A stretch of DNA of 12,763 nt, from contig JAEDGK010000056.1 in NCBI GenBank assembly GCA_016297555.1, positions 1-12,763 on the forward strand, given 5' to 3'. The stretch is from Clostridiaceae bacterium. Its GTDB lineage: Bacteria > Bacillota > Clostridia > Oscillospirales > Acutalibacteraceae. The position numbers were made by a program, and so were the translations under genes. Numbering within the stretch: position 1 is the first letter of the stretch; each line of letters opens with the position of its first letter. Below the pieces are notes generated by a model that worked only from the letters and a program-made list of their open reading frames with translations, searched no databases and was not told where the DNA came from. Positions 1-7,517 of this stretch are shown piece by piece.

Positions 1-847
1 TGTAGCCGAATGACTCGGAAGCAGCAGCCTTCATAGCAGCGTTGATGCCTTCCTTAGTAACGTCAGCACCCTTAACAACTGCGGTAAGGATTGTTGTTGA
101 GCCTGTGGGAACGGGAACTCTCTGAGCGGAGCCGATAAGCTTGCCGTTGAGCTCGGGAATAACAAGACCGATAGCCTTTGCAGCGCCTGTTGAGTTGGGA
201 ACGATGTTTGCAGCGCCTGCGCGTGCTCTTCTGAGGTCGCCCTTTCTGTGAGGACCGTCAAGAATCATCTGATCGCCTGTGTAAGCATGGATTGTGCTCA
301 TGATACCGCTCTGGATGGGAGCGTAATCGTTGAGAGCCTTTGCCATGGGAGCAAGGCAGTTTGTTGTGCATGAAGCGGCAGAAATGATCTGATCTTCAGC
401 GGTAAGTGTATCTTCGTTAACTGAGAAAACGATAGTCTTGAGGTCGTTGCCTGCGGGAGCGGAAATAACAACTTTCTTTGCGCCTGCATTGATGTGAGCC
501 ATGCTCTTCTCTTTTGAGCAGTAGAAACCTGTGCACTCAAGAACAACGTCAACGCCGATTTCGCCCCAGGGGAGCTCAGCAGCGTTAGCCTTTGCATAAA
601 TTGTAAGAGTCTTGCCGTCAACAGTGATGGTGCCTGCTTCGTCGTCAGCGCTTACGGTGTGAAGACCTTCGCCGATTCTGCCGCAGTAACCGCCCTGAGC
701 GGTATCATACTTAAGAAGATTAGCGAGCATTGAGGGCTTTGTAAGGTCGTTGATAGCAACAACATCATAGCCTTCTGCGCCGAACATCTGACGGAAAGCA
801 AGACGGCCGATGCGGCCGAAACCGTTAATTGCAACTTTAACTGCCAT
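1..847 (-). CDS. gap: Glyceraldehyde-3-phosphate dehydrogenase, type I (C-terminus off the left edge)
   Basis: NAD-dependent glycolytic enzyme that oxidises and phosphorylates glyceraldehyde-3-phosphate to 1,3-bisphosphoglycerate in the cytoplasm. The visible 282 codons begin MAVKVAINGFGRIGR, the Rossmann dinucleotide-binding start. N33-D34 follows the second strand, as in NAD-preferring enzymes. The active-site motif SCTTNC places the nucleophile at C160, with the general-base histidine at H187 in STIHAYTGDQ. Family members are about 335 residues, so some 50 C-terminal residues lie outside the window; nothing suggests damage. The start is the ATG at 847, with a GGAGG site (857-861) nine bases upstream. 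It lies downstream of rlmH on the same strand but has its own promoter and a 196-base spacer, so it is probably transcribed independently and strongly. Confidence 0.97.
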   Translation of the reverse strand, partial: MAVKVAINGFGRIGRLAFRQMFGAEGYDVVAINDLTKPSMLANLLKYDTAQGGYCGRIGEGLHTVSADDEAGTITVDGKTLTIYAKANAAELPWGEIGVDVVLECTGFYCSKEKSMAHINAGAKKVVISAPAGNDLKTIVFSVNEDTLTAEDQIISAASCTTNCLAPMAKALNDYAPIQSGIMSTIHAYTGDQMILDGPHRKGDLRRARAGAANIVPNSTGAAKAIGLVIPELNGKLIGSAQRVPVPTGSTTILTAVVKGADVTKEGINAAMKAAASESFGY

Positions 848-890
848 GGTAAATTACCTCCAAAAATTAGTTCAAATTTTGACCGAATAT

Positions 891-919
891 ATTTTATCCG
901 TTTTTATGCAAATATGCAA
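891..919 (-). promoter_or_regulatory. Promoter of gap
   Basis: On the minus strand TTGCAT (914-919) and TAAAAT (891-896) are separated by exactly 17 bases, a good sigma-A-type pair. Transcription would begin near 884, giving a leader of about 37 bases ending in the GGAGG site. A second minus-strand TATAAT (973-978) farther upstream has no recognisable -35 box and is only a weak alternative. The rest of 848-1043 is AT-rich with no further feature seen. Confidence 0.65.
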
Positions 920-1043
920 CAGTTTTTTGATTAATTTTTTCAATTTTTCAAAGTTTTGGTAAACTGAACAAAATTATAATAAACGCAGGCGAAAAGGGCG
1001 CAAAACTGACTAATATTTTTAACGGTTTTTGAACGAAAAAAGG

Positions 1044-1526
1044 CTATTTGTGGTATTTTCCGCCGCTTGAAATCATAAACGAGCGGTAGATTTGCTCCAA
1101 AAGCATAACCCGCGCAAGCTGGTGAGGAAAGGTCATGGGGCTCATTGAAAGCCTGAATTTTGCCCTGCTTTTGACCTGTGGTGAAAGACCGTGAGAGCCG
1201 CCGATGATGAAACACAGCGAGCCGAAGCCCGAAACGGCGCATTTATCAATTTCTTTTGAAAGCTCTTCGGAGGAAAGCTCCCTGCCCTCAATGCAGAGCG
1301 CGAAAACGGCTTCATTGGGCGAAATTTTTGAGAGAATACGCTCTCCTTCATCGCCGAGAGCCGCTTCAATTTGAGCAGGATTCGGATTATCGGGCAGGCG
1401 GGCGGGCGAAAGCTCCGTGATTTTCAATCGGCAGAACGAGCCGAGCCTTTTTTCGTATTCGGCGCAAGCCATACGCAGATAGTCCTCTTTCAGCTTTCCG
1501 ATGCAGATGATATTTATGTTCATCAT
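1044..1526 (-). CDS. rlmH: 23S rRNA (pseudouridine1915-N3)-methyltransferase RlmH
   Basis: SPOUT-fold methyltransferase that uses S-adenosylmethionine to methylate pseudouridine 1915 in helix 69 of 23S rRNA on assembled ribosomes. The 160-residue length is normal for the family. Visible family marks are the start INIICIGKLKE, the cofactor-binding knot loop FIIGGSHGL (107-114), MTFPHQLARV in the knot region (131-140), and the C-terminal YHK that helps place the substrate. The usual proline before YHK is lysine here (GGKYHK), a mild departure. The first of two adjacent ATGs (1526) is preferred because GGAGG (1536-1540) is nine bases upstream; the second would be 12 away. In many Firmicutes rlmH follows walJ; here an opposite-strand peptidase gene sits between them. 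Confidence 0.96.
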   Translation of the reverse strand: MMNINIICIGKLKEDYLRMACAEYEKRLGSFCRLKITELSPARLPDNPNPAQIEAALGDEGERILSKISPNEAVFALCIEGRELSSEELSKEIDKCAVSGFGSLCFIIGGSHGLSPQVKSRAKFRLSMSPMTFPHQLARVMLLEQIYRSFMISSGGKYHK

Positions 1527-1622
1527 AAGCGGTTTCCTCCGTCATTAAAGATAAAGTTTTTTCATAGAATAAACGGAAAGCGGCGCATTATTATCTGCCG
1601 CTCAAAGCGGGGAGTGATGCGT

Positions 1623-2711
1623 TTGAAAAAGCTGAGGGAAAGGCTGCTCGTGCTGTTTTTCTGCCTGTTTACGCTGGTTTGCTGCGCCGCGGGGGCAAAG
1701 CTTGCGGAAAGAGCTTCCGACGCATCGGCAACTGCCGCACCGAGCGAAACAACCGAGAAATATATTAAATGGGTTGATTTTTCCGTTACATATCAAGCCT
1801 TAAACGACGCTATGGAGCTTGATATCAAAACCTACGGCACACCGCGCCATCTTTCGTGGATAGACACGCTGGCTTACCTCGCTTGCAAAAACGGCGGTCA
1901 TTGGAGCGGATATAAGCGTTCACAGCTTGATAAGCTTGTTGACGCACTCGGGGAGGATATGACTCCCGATATGCTCATGAGCGAAAATGAATATTATTCG
2001 TTTTATAAAAAGGCATACGGCGCCGTTTTATCGGGGCTTGTGGGTGAATACACAAAGGCGGCGCCCGACGGAAACGGCGGTATAAAAATAATCGAGGGCT
2101 ACGGATTGAAAGCCTATTCTCCGATTGCGGAGGGCTTTTGGTTCAGCCACTATGACGATTTCGGAGATTCACGGTCATACGGATATAAAAGACGGCATTT
2201 AGGCAATGATTTGATTGGCTCGATAGGCACGCCGATTATAGCCGTTGAGGGCGGAACGGTTGAAGCAATGGGCTGGAACCGATACGGCGGTTGGCGGATA
2301 GCCGTGAGAAGCTTTGACGGAAAGCGCTCCTATTATTATGCACATCTCAGGAGGAACAAGCCTTACAGCGAGGGGCTGAAAATAGGCTCGCGCGTTAAAG
2401 CCGGAGATGTTATCGGCTATCTCGGAATGACCGGCTATTCAACCGAGGAAAATGTTAACGGAATGACCGTTCCCCACCTGCATTTAGGTATGCAGCTTAT
2501 ATTCAGCGAGGTGCAGAAGGAGGGAAACAATCAGATATGGATAGATATGTATTCGCTTGTTGAACTGCTGTGCAAAAACAAATCAACCGTTATAAAGGAC
2601 GCGCAGAGCGGCGAATACAAGAGAGTTTATGATGTGTTTGACAGCTCTTATCCCGACGATATGCGCCGCCTTACAACCGTTGCGGCTTCGGCGGCGGAAG
2701 ATGGCTCATAA
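1623..2711 (+). CDS. Secreted M23 (LytM-type) metallopeptidase
   Basis: Predicted exported zinc endopeptidase that cuts peptidoglycan cross-bridges or stem peptides. The first residues, MKKLRERLLVLFFCLFTLVCC, are a Sec signal peptide, perhaps a lipoprotein signal with a poor lipobox. Residues about 30-180 match no domain I recognise. The C-terminal half is a complete LytM domain with all zinc and active-site residues: H192 and D196 in HLGND, H241 in YAHL, and H285/H287 in HLH. The start is debatable. TTG at 1623 has GGGGAG (1609-1614) eight bases upstream, whereas ATG at 1617 would be only two bases from it; TTG gives 362 residues, ATG 364. The gene is divergent from rlmH and convergent with walJ, overlapping it by six bases with no terminator between them. 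Its precise substrate cannot be told. Confidence 0.9.
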   Translation: MKKLRERLLVLFFCLFTLVCCAAGAKLAERASDASATAAPSETTEKYIKWVDFSVTYQALNDAMELDIKTYGTPRHLSWIDTLAYLACKNGGHWSGYKRSQLDKLVDALGEDMTPDMLMSENEYYSFYKKAYGAVLSGLVGEYTKAAPDGNGGIKIIEGYGLKAYSPIAEGFWFSHYDDFGDSRSYGYKRRHLGNDLIGSIGTPIIAVEGGTVEAMGWNRYGGWRIAVRSFDGKRSYYYAHLRRNKPYSEGLKIGSRVKAGDVIGYLGMTGYSTEENVNGMTVPHLHLGMQLIFSEVQKEGNNQIWIDMYSLVELLCKNKSTVIKDAQSGEYKRVYDVFDSSYPDDMRRLTTVAASAAEDGS

Positions 2712-3491
2712 AGCGATAACGGGATTGAAATCGCCCGCAACGCTTAAAAGATAATCGGTGTTTTCTTTTGCTCCCGCCATGGTCATTGCCGCGCGGGTTG
2801 TTTCAAAGGCGAGCTGAGGCATATTGTTTTCGCGGCTCAGATGGCCGAGAACAAATCTTGTTGTGCCTGCTTCGACAAGCTTAACAGCCGCGTCGGCGCA
2901 GCATTCATTTGAAAGATGACCTCGGTCGGAGAGAATTCTCTCTTTTAAAAAGAAAGGATAAGGTCCGTTTCTGAGCATACCGACATCATGGTTCGATTCA
3001 AGCAGCACAAGGTCGCTGCCGCTGATTGCCGCCATAATTGAGTCGGTCATTTTGCCGATATCGGTTGCAACCGATATTCTTCTGCCGTCGGGCGTTACAA
3101 CGCTGAAGCCCGTGCTTTCGCGGCTGTCATGAGGAGTTCTGAACGGGCGCACGAAAAATCCGCCTGTTTCAATTCCGCTGTCGGGAATTATTTCGGCGCA
3201 GGTGTCGGGAGATATCGCATTTGCCTCCTCAATGCCTGCAAGAGTGCCAGCCGAGGAATAAACGGTTATGCCGTATCTTTGGGCAAAAACCTTTATTCCT
3301 TTAATATGGTCGGTGTGCTCGTGCGTTACAAAGATTGCATTGATTGAAGAAGGGTCAACGCCTATGCCGCTGAGAGCCTGCTCGGTCTTTTTGGCGCTGA
3401 CTCCGATATCTATAAGTATGCCGCTTCGGGAATTACCTATGTAAGTGCAGTTTCCGCTGCTTGATGAAAACAAAGAACAAAATCTTGCCAT
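2706..3491 (-). CDS. walJ: MBL-fold metallo-hydrolase, WalJ/YycJ family
   Basis: Metallo-beta-lactamase-fold hydrolase of the WalJ (YycJ) family, which in Bacillus and relatives lies in the walRK operon and is thought to be a nuclease-like cytoplasmic enzyme linking cell-wall and chromosome events. The 261-residue length is normal. The metal site is complete: THEHTDH (56-62) gives H57, H59, D61 and H62; further ligands are likely H121 (TPHD), D144 (ATDIG) and H217 (GHLS). The start FCSLFSSSSGNCTYIG matches the family. The ATG at 3491 follows GGAAGG by six bases. It lies 66 bases downstream of murA on the same strand, with a strong hairpin between them. No walRK or htrA gene is in this window. 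Its stop overlaps the convergent M23 gene. Confidence 0.93.
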   Translation of the reverse strand: MARFCSLFSSSSGNCTYIGNSRSGILIDIGVSAKKTEQALSGIGVDPSSINAIFVTHEHTDHIKGIKVFAQRYGITVYSSAGTLAGIEEANAISPDTCAEIIPDSGIETGGFFVRPFRTPHDSRESTGFSVVTPDGRRISVATDIGKMTDSIMAAISGSDLVLLESNHDVGMLRNGPYPFFLKERILSDRGHLSNECCADAAVKLVEAGTTRFVLGHLSRENNMPQLAFETTRAAMTMAGAKENTDYLLSVAGDFNPVIAL

Positions 3492-3512
3492 AATAATCCT
3501 TCCGATTATCGA

Positions 3513-3544
3513 AAACGGGCTGTTCCGCCGGGAACAGCCCGTTT
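3513..3544. terminator. 14-bp hairpin between murA and walJ (attenuator or terminator)
   Basis: AAACGGGCTGTTCC and GGAACAGCCCGTTT form a perfect 14-bp stem closed by a four-base loop. Read on the minus strand it follows the murA stop by 13 bases and is trailed by only four U residues, so it would be a leaky terminator or an RNA-processing/stability element within the murA-walJ transcript. Read on the plus strand it is followed by a U-rich run (GATATTTTTT), which could stop read-through from the convergent M23 gene. Direction and strength are inferred. Confidence 0.6.
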
Positions 3545-3557
3545 GATATTTTTTAAT

Positions 3558-4850
3558 TTAGCCTGCGCTTGTGAGAGTGTTTGCGTCGGGGCAGAATACT
3601 CTCTTGATATCTGCACCTGCGCCGCGAAGCTTTTGCACAACATCTTCATATCCTCTGTCAATATGAAGAATATCTTCAATTTCGGTTGTTCCCTTTGCGG
3701 CAAGACCTGCAATGAGCATAGCCGCGCCTGCGCGCAGATCGTCCGCTCTGACGGGAGCACCCTTGAGCTGCTCAACACCCTGAACAACGGCAAGCTGACC
3801 GTCTGCCTTGATGTTGGCGCCCATTCTGTTAAGCTGCTCGGTGTAGCGGAAACGGTTGGTCCATATGCTTTCGGAAATAATGCTTGTCCCGTCCGCAAGG
3901 GCAAGAAGAACCGCCATCTGAGGCTGCATATCTGTCGGGAAACCGGGGTGCGGCATAGTTTTGATGTTGCACTTGCCGGGTCTGCCGCTGAGCGAAACTC
4001 TTACGGCATCGTCAAATTCCTCAACATTTGCGCCGCACTCTATGAGCTTGGTAGAGATTGATTCAAGATGCTTGGGTATAACATTTTTAATAAGGACATC
4101 TCCCTGAGTAGCCGCCGCGGCAACCATATAAGTGCCGGCTTCTATCTGGTCGGGGATGATTGAATATGTGCAGCCGTGAAGATGCTCAACGCCTCTGACC
4201 TTGATAACATCCGTGCCTGCGCCTCTGACATCTGCGCCCATTGAGTTAAGGAAGTTTGCAAGGTCAACTATGTGCGGTTCTTTTGCGGCGTTTTCGATAA
4301 CGGTTAAGCCGCGTGCCTTGACTGCGGCAAGCAGAATGTTGACCGTCGCGCCGACCGAAACAACATCAAGATAAACGGGGCTGCCGATAAGCTCATCTGC
4401 TCTCGCGTCAACAATAGCGTTATCTTCAACGGAAACGGTTGCGCCGAGCAGCTCAAAGCCCTTGATATGCTGGTCGATGGGTCTTGTGCCGAGGTAGCAG
4501 CCGCCGGGCATGGCAACCTTGGCTCTGCCGTAGCGCCCGAGAAGCGCGCCGATAAAATAATAGGACGCTCTGAGGTGCTTTGTCATATCGTTTGAAATTA
4601 TATATGAATCAACATGGCGCGAGTCTATTTCGATTGAGTTTTTGCTCAGAAGCTTAACCTTTGCACCGATGTGCTTGAGAATTTTCATCATATAGCTGAC
4701 ATCGCTGATGGAAACGGGCAGATTTTCAATAACACACACATCCTGCGAAAGAATGGCGGCGGGAATAATGGCAAGAGCCGCGTTTTTGGCTCCGCTTATT
4801 TCTATTTCGCCGTGAAGCGGTTTGCCGCCGTTGATTATAATTTTCTCCAA
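3558..4850 (-). CDS. murA: UDP-N-acetylglucosamine 1-carboxyvinyltransferase (MurA, MurZ-like)
   Basis: Cytoplasmic enzyme that transfers enolpyruvate from phosphoenolpyruvate to UDP-N-acetylglucosamine, the first committed step of peptidoglycan synthesis. With the chosen start the protein has 430 residues. K22-N23 fall at the classic family positions in SGAKNAAL. The active-site cysteine is C118 in PGGCYLGTRPID, and the conserved aspartate lies in GFPTDMQPQ. A cysteine at this site is the form normally sensitive to fosfomycin. HLRASYYFIGALLGR and CYLG resemble the second Firmicutes paralogue, MurZ/MurAB. The start is TTG at 4850, seven bases after AGAGGG (4858-4863). An in-frame ATG at 4868 lacks any ribosome site and would add six atypical residues. 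It heads the murA-walJ unit under a promoter at 4916-4944. Confidence 0.96.
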   Translation of the reverse strand: MEKIIINGGKPLHGEIEISGAKNAALAIIPAAILSQDVCVIENLPVSISDVSYMMKILKHIGAKVKLLSKNSIEIDSRHVDSYIISNDMTKHLRASYYFIGALLGRYGRAKVAMPGGCYLGTRPIDQHIKGFELLGATVSVEDNAIVDARADELIGSPVYLDVVSVGATVNILLAAVKARGLTVIENAAKEPHIVDLANFLNSMGADVRGAGTDVIKVRGVEHLHGCTYSIIPDQIEAGTYMVAAAATQGDVLIKNVIPKHLESISTKLIECGANVEEFDDAVRVSLSGRPGKCNIKTMPHPGFPTDMQPQMAVLLALADGTSIISESIWTNRFRYTEQLNRMGANIKADGQLAVVQGVEQLKGAPVRADDLRAGAAMLIAGLAAKGTTEIEDILHIDRGYEDVVQKLRGAGADIKRVFCPDANTLTSAG

Positions 4851-4915
4851 GCGTGTTCCCTCTTTCATTGAGTTTTGTATATAGTGAACAACGGGTTATA
4901 TTCAAAATCCATAAT

Positions 4916-4944
4916 ATTATAACATCTGTTATCGGTTTTGAAAA
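4916..4944 (-). promoter_or_regulatory. Promoter of murA
   Basis: On the minus strand TTTTCA (4939-4944) and a perfect TATAAT (4916-4921) are 17 bases apart. The start of transcription would be near 4909, giving a leader of about 60 bases. Confidence 0.6.
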
Positions 4945-5412
4945 GCCCTATGTTAAAAAAAATTGTAATTTTTTTGTCACATTTTTTTATCTTTTTTGTT
5001 ATTATTGCTTAACGGCAATAAAATTCGCCTGAAAATCGGTGATTACAGATATAGTATGTCTTGAAAACAGACGCATATATAATGTAAAAAACTAAAATGA
5101 ATTAGGATAAATTCCACAAAAAACCGAGCCTGATTTTGTGTGATATTTATATGGGTATTTTTGACTGAATTTCATATGGAGTTTTTTACCAATTTACATT
5201 TTTTAATCCTTTGCACGGATATTCTAACGGTAAAAATCAACAAAGCCGGCTTGCTCAAAAATGCTTTTTTCGGGAAAATGACTGTCGGTTCGGAAACGCA
5301 AAAAGAGCCCTTTGACGGCGGAGAAAAATGAAAAATTTGTTAAAATTCAATAAAAACCGACGGCAATTCACAATAAATTCAAAAAAATATTGAAAAAAAC
5401 CGAAGATTTCTA

Positions 5413-5441
5413 TTGCAAAAAGGTTCGTTATTGTGTAAAAT
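5413..5441 (+). promoter_or_regulatory. Promoter of the CdaR/PucR-like regulator
   Basis: TTGCAA (5413-5418), a 17-base spacer and TAAAAT (5436-5441), with TG one base before the -10 box (extended -10). The start would be near 5448, leaving a leader of roughly 68 bases. With no terminator before ftsE, this promoter may also serve the division genes. Confidence 0.7.
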
Positions 5442-5515
5442 GTATATGTCCCGATGGTCATTTTGTATAAATTCGCTAAGAAGAAAAAACAAATCAAGTT
5501 TGAGGGGTAATAATT

Positions 5516-6598
5516 ATGTCTAACAGAATTTTTCAGGGTCTTGTTCACCAGATGCGTGACGCAGTAGGCAGAACTCTCGGCGTCATTGATGAAACGGGAA
5601 CCGTTATTGCTTGCAGCGAGCTGAGTAAAATCGGCGAGGTTATTTCAACCGCAGGCGATGTTTTTGCAGACAACGAGCTTCATTACATCAACGGATATAC
5701 TTTCTGCAATTTCGGCTCTCATATTCAGACGGAATATGCGGTTTTTGTTGACGGAACGGACGAGCTTGCAGGCAGATTTGCGGCTGTTTGCTGTGTTTCG
5801 CTTGAAAATCTCAAGCAATACTATGAAGAAAAATTCGACAGGGGCAACTTTATTAAAAATGTTATTCTTGACAACATACTTCCCGGCGATATTTACTTGA
5901 AGTCGCGTGAGCTCAGATTTAATTCCGAGGCCACAAGAGTAGTGCTGCTCATCAGAATAACAGACCATAACGACGCGGCTGTCTTCGATGCGGTTCAAAA
6001 TCTTTTCCCCGATAAGAATAAGGATTTTGTTATCAATATCAATGAGCATGACATTGCCATTGTTAAAGAGGTTCGCAGCAATATCGAAACGAAGGATCTT
6101 GAAAAGCTTGCACGCTCCATCTCGGATTCGCTCAGCACGGAGCTTTATACCCATGTTCTCGTCGGCATCGGAACAACCATTGAGGGAATAAAAGACCTTG
6201 CACGCTCCTTCAAAGAGGCGCAGATTGCTCTTGAGGTCGGAAAGGTTTTTGACACGGAGAAAACCATTGTCAGCTATGAAAACCTCGGCATTGCGCGCCT
6301 TATTTATCAGCTCCCCACAACTCTCTGCGATATGTTCCTCAGAGAGGTTTTCAAAAGAGGCTCAATAGAAAGCCTTGACCATGAAACGCTGTTTACAATT
6401 CAGAGATTTTTTGAGAATAACCTTAATGTTTCCGAAACCTCAAGAAAGCTTTTCGTTCACAGAAATACGCTTGTTTACAGGCTCGAAAAGATTAAGAAGC
6501 TCACGGGTCTTGACCTGCGCGAATTTGACGATGCCATCGTTTTCAAGGTTGCGCTTATGGTTAAGAAGTATCTTGACGCAAGGCCGGTTAAATATTAA
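5516..6598 (+). CDS. CdaR/PucR-family transcriptional regulator
   Basis: Predicted cytoplasmic DNA-binding regulator of 360 residues. The C-terminus (about 298-358) is the PucR/CdaR HTH domain: NNLNVSETSRKLFVHRNTL followed by VYRLEKIKKLTGLDL, the family signature. The N-terminus (about 1-110), with GVIDETGTVIACSELSKIGE, resembles a short sugar-diacid-recognition-type sensor; the middle (about 130-290) looks like the degenerate GGDEF-like domain common in this family. Classical members sense sugar acids or purine breakdown products; the ligand here is unknown. ATG at 5516 follows GAGGGG (5502-5507) by eight bases. It is 82 bases ahead of ftsE on the same strand with no clear terminator or promoter between, so co-transcription with ftsEX and a role in controlling them are plausible but inferred. 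Confidence 0.85.
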   Translation: MSNRIFQGLVHQMRDAVGRTLGVIDETGTVIACSELSKIGEVISTAGDVFADNELHYINGYTFCNFGSHIQTEYAVFVDGTDELAGRFAAVCCVSLENLKQYYEEKFDRGNFIKNVILDNILPGDIYLKSRELRFNSEATRVVLLIRITDHNDAAVFDAVQNLFPDKNKDFVININEHDIAIVKEVRSNIETKDLEKLARSISDSLSTELYTHVLVGIGTTIEGIKDLARSFKEAQIALEVGKVFDTEKTIVSYENLGIARLIYQLPTTLCDMFLREVFKRGSIESLDHETLFTIQRFFENNLNVSETSRKLFVHRNTLVYRLEKIKKLTGLDLREFDDAIVFKVALMVKKYLDARPVKY

Positions 6599-6680
6599 TC
6601 GGATATCTCATTAATTAAAACATGCAGCAATGTTGCCATGGTTTAGTCTCTCAAAATAATACTAATAAGGATATGATACT

Positions 6681-7517
6681 GTGATTCAATTTACCAATGT
6701 ATCCAAAAAGTATGATAACGGCACACATGCTTTAAAAGATATAAACCTTACGATTGACAAAGGCGAATTCGTTTTCGTTGTCGGTTCCTCGGGAGCAGGC
6801 AAAAGCACCTTTCTCAAGCTGATGATGCGCGAGGAGGTTCCGTCTTCGGGAACGATAGTAGTTGACGATGTTGATCTTACCAAAATAAAAAAGCGTGATA
6901 TTCCGAAATTCCGCCGCAGGCTCGGCATAGTTTTTCAGGATTTCAGGCTTATACCAACTATGACGGTTTTTGATAATGTTGCGTTTGCAATGCGCGTTAT
7001 CGGAACAAAAGAAAAGAAAATACGCCGCAGAGTGCCTTATGTCCTGAGCCTTATGGGGCTTAACGACAAGGCGAGAAATTATCCGAAAGAGCTTTCGGGC
7101 GGTGAGCAGCAGAGAGTTGCGCTTGCAAGAGCGCTTGCAAACAATGCGGAGATAATTATTGCGGACGAGCCTACGGGTAATGTTGACCCGCAGATGAGCT
7201 ATGAGATTGTTGATTTGCTTATGCGCCTTAACGAAGCGGGAACAACGGTTATAATGGTTACTCACGAGCACAGCCTTGTGCGCTGCTTTGACAAGCGCGT
7301 TATCATTCTCGATAAAGGCAGCGTTGTTTCTGACGGCGGCGCGCTCATTCGTGAGGCGGCAACCTCTCATATAAACGCAGTTAATGAGATTTCAAATGAA
7401 TATGTTGTTCCGCCCGAGGAGGATTATTCCGCTTATGCGGGCGGCTCGGATTCCGCCGAAAGCTTTGAAACGGTCGAAATCACAGAAGAATTCACAGTGA
7501 CCGGAGGTGACGATTGA
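6681..7517 (+). CDS. ftsE: Cell-division ABC transporter ATP-binding protein FtsE, with an acidic C-terminal tail
   Basis: ATPase of the FtsEX complex, which sits at the inner face of the membrane and uses ATP hydrolysis to activate extracellular peptidoglycan hydrolases during division or wall growth. All ABC motifs are present: Walker A GSSGAGKS (35-42), Q-loop Q86, signature LSGGEQQR (138-145), Walker B IIIADEP (158-164, catalytic E163) and H-loop H195. Usual FtsE proteins are about 225-230 residues; this one has 278 because of a roughly 45-residue tail (234-278) rich in Glu, Asp, Ser and Tyr. The start is GTG at 6681, eight bases after AAGGAT. Its TGA stop overlaps the ftsX ATG (TGATG), and the ftsX ribosome site lies inside its last codons. 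Confidence 0.96.
   Translation: MIQFTNVSKKYDNGTHALKDINLTIDKGEFVFVVGSSGAGKSTFLKLMMREEVPSSGTIVVDDVDLTKIKKRDIPKFRRRLGIVFQDFRLIPTMTVFDNVAFAMRVIGTKEKKIRRRVPYVLSLMGLNDKARNYPKELSGGEQQRVALARALANNAEIIIADEPTGNVDPQMSYEIVDLLMRLNEAGTTVIMVTHEHSLVRCFDKRVIILDKGSVVSDGGALIREAATSHINAVNEISNEYVVPPEEDYSAYAGGSDSAESFETVEITEEFTVTGGDD

Larger units (their letters stand above)
4869..5515. other. Long AT-rich gene-free region between divergent murA and the CdaR-like gene
   Basis: About 650 bases with no convincing gene. Its ends carry the murA promoter (4916-4944, minus) and the promoter of the CdaR-like gene (5413-5441, plus). Between them I see an all-AT inverted repeat (4956-4964 with 4967-4975, two-base loop), a 7-bp hairpin TTATTGC/GCAATAA (5002-5021, six-base loop), and a plus-strand TATAAT-like run near 5076-5084 without a good -35 box. 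Weak frames starting GTG at 5140 (63 codons) and, on the minus strand, at 5548 (97 codons) are low-complexity and lack ribosome sites. A 21-codon frame at 5328-5393 has GGAG four bases upstream of its ATG but no other support. No riboswitch family was recognised. Confidence 0.6.

Noticed and set aside
31..834. Several open frames on the minus strand in a second frame of gap
   Set aside because: They are frame-shifted shadows with low-complexity Leu/Ser/Gln content; the GAPDH frame across the same bases carries all family motifs.
940..1242. 100-codon minus-strand frame overlapping the rlmH end
   Set aside because: No ribosome site and no recognisable motif; it overlaps the well-supported rlmH frame.
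5140..5331. 63-codon plus-strand frame in the murA/CdaR intergenic region
   Set aside because: GTG start without a ribosome site, hydrophobic AT-driven composition, no family resemblance.
5255..5548. 97-codon minus-strand frame across the CdaR-like promoter
   Set aside because: Phe/Ile/Asn-rich translation of AT-rich DNA; covers the promoter and start of a real gene; no ribosome site.
6634..6662. Possible promoter between the CdaR-like gene and ftsE (TTGCCA with TAATAC)
   Set aside because: The -10 match is poor, and a start there would fall on the ftsE ribosome site, leaving almost no leader.
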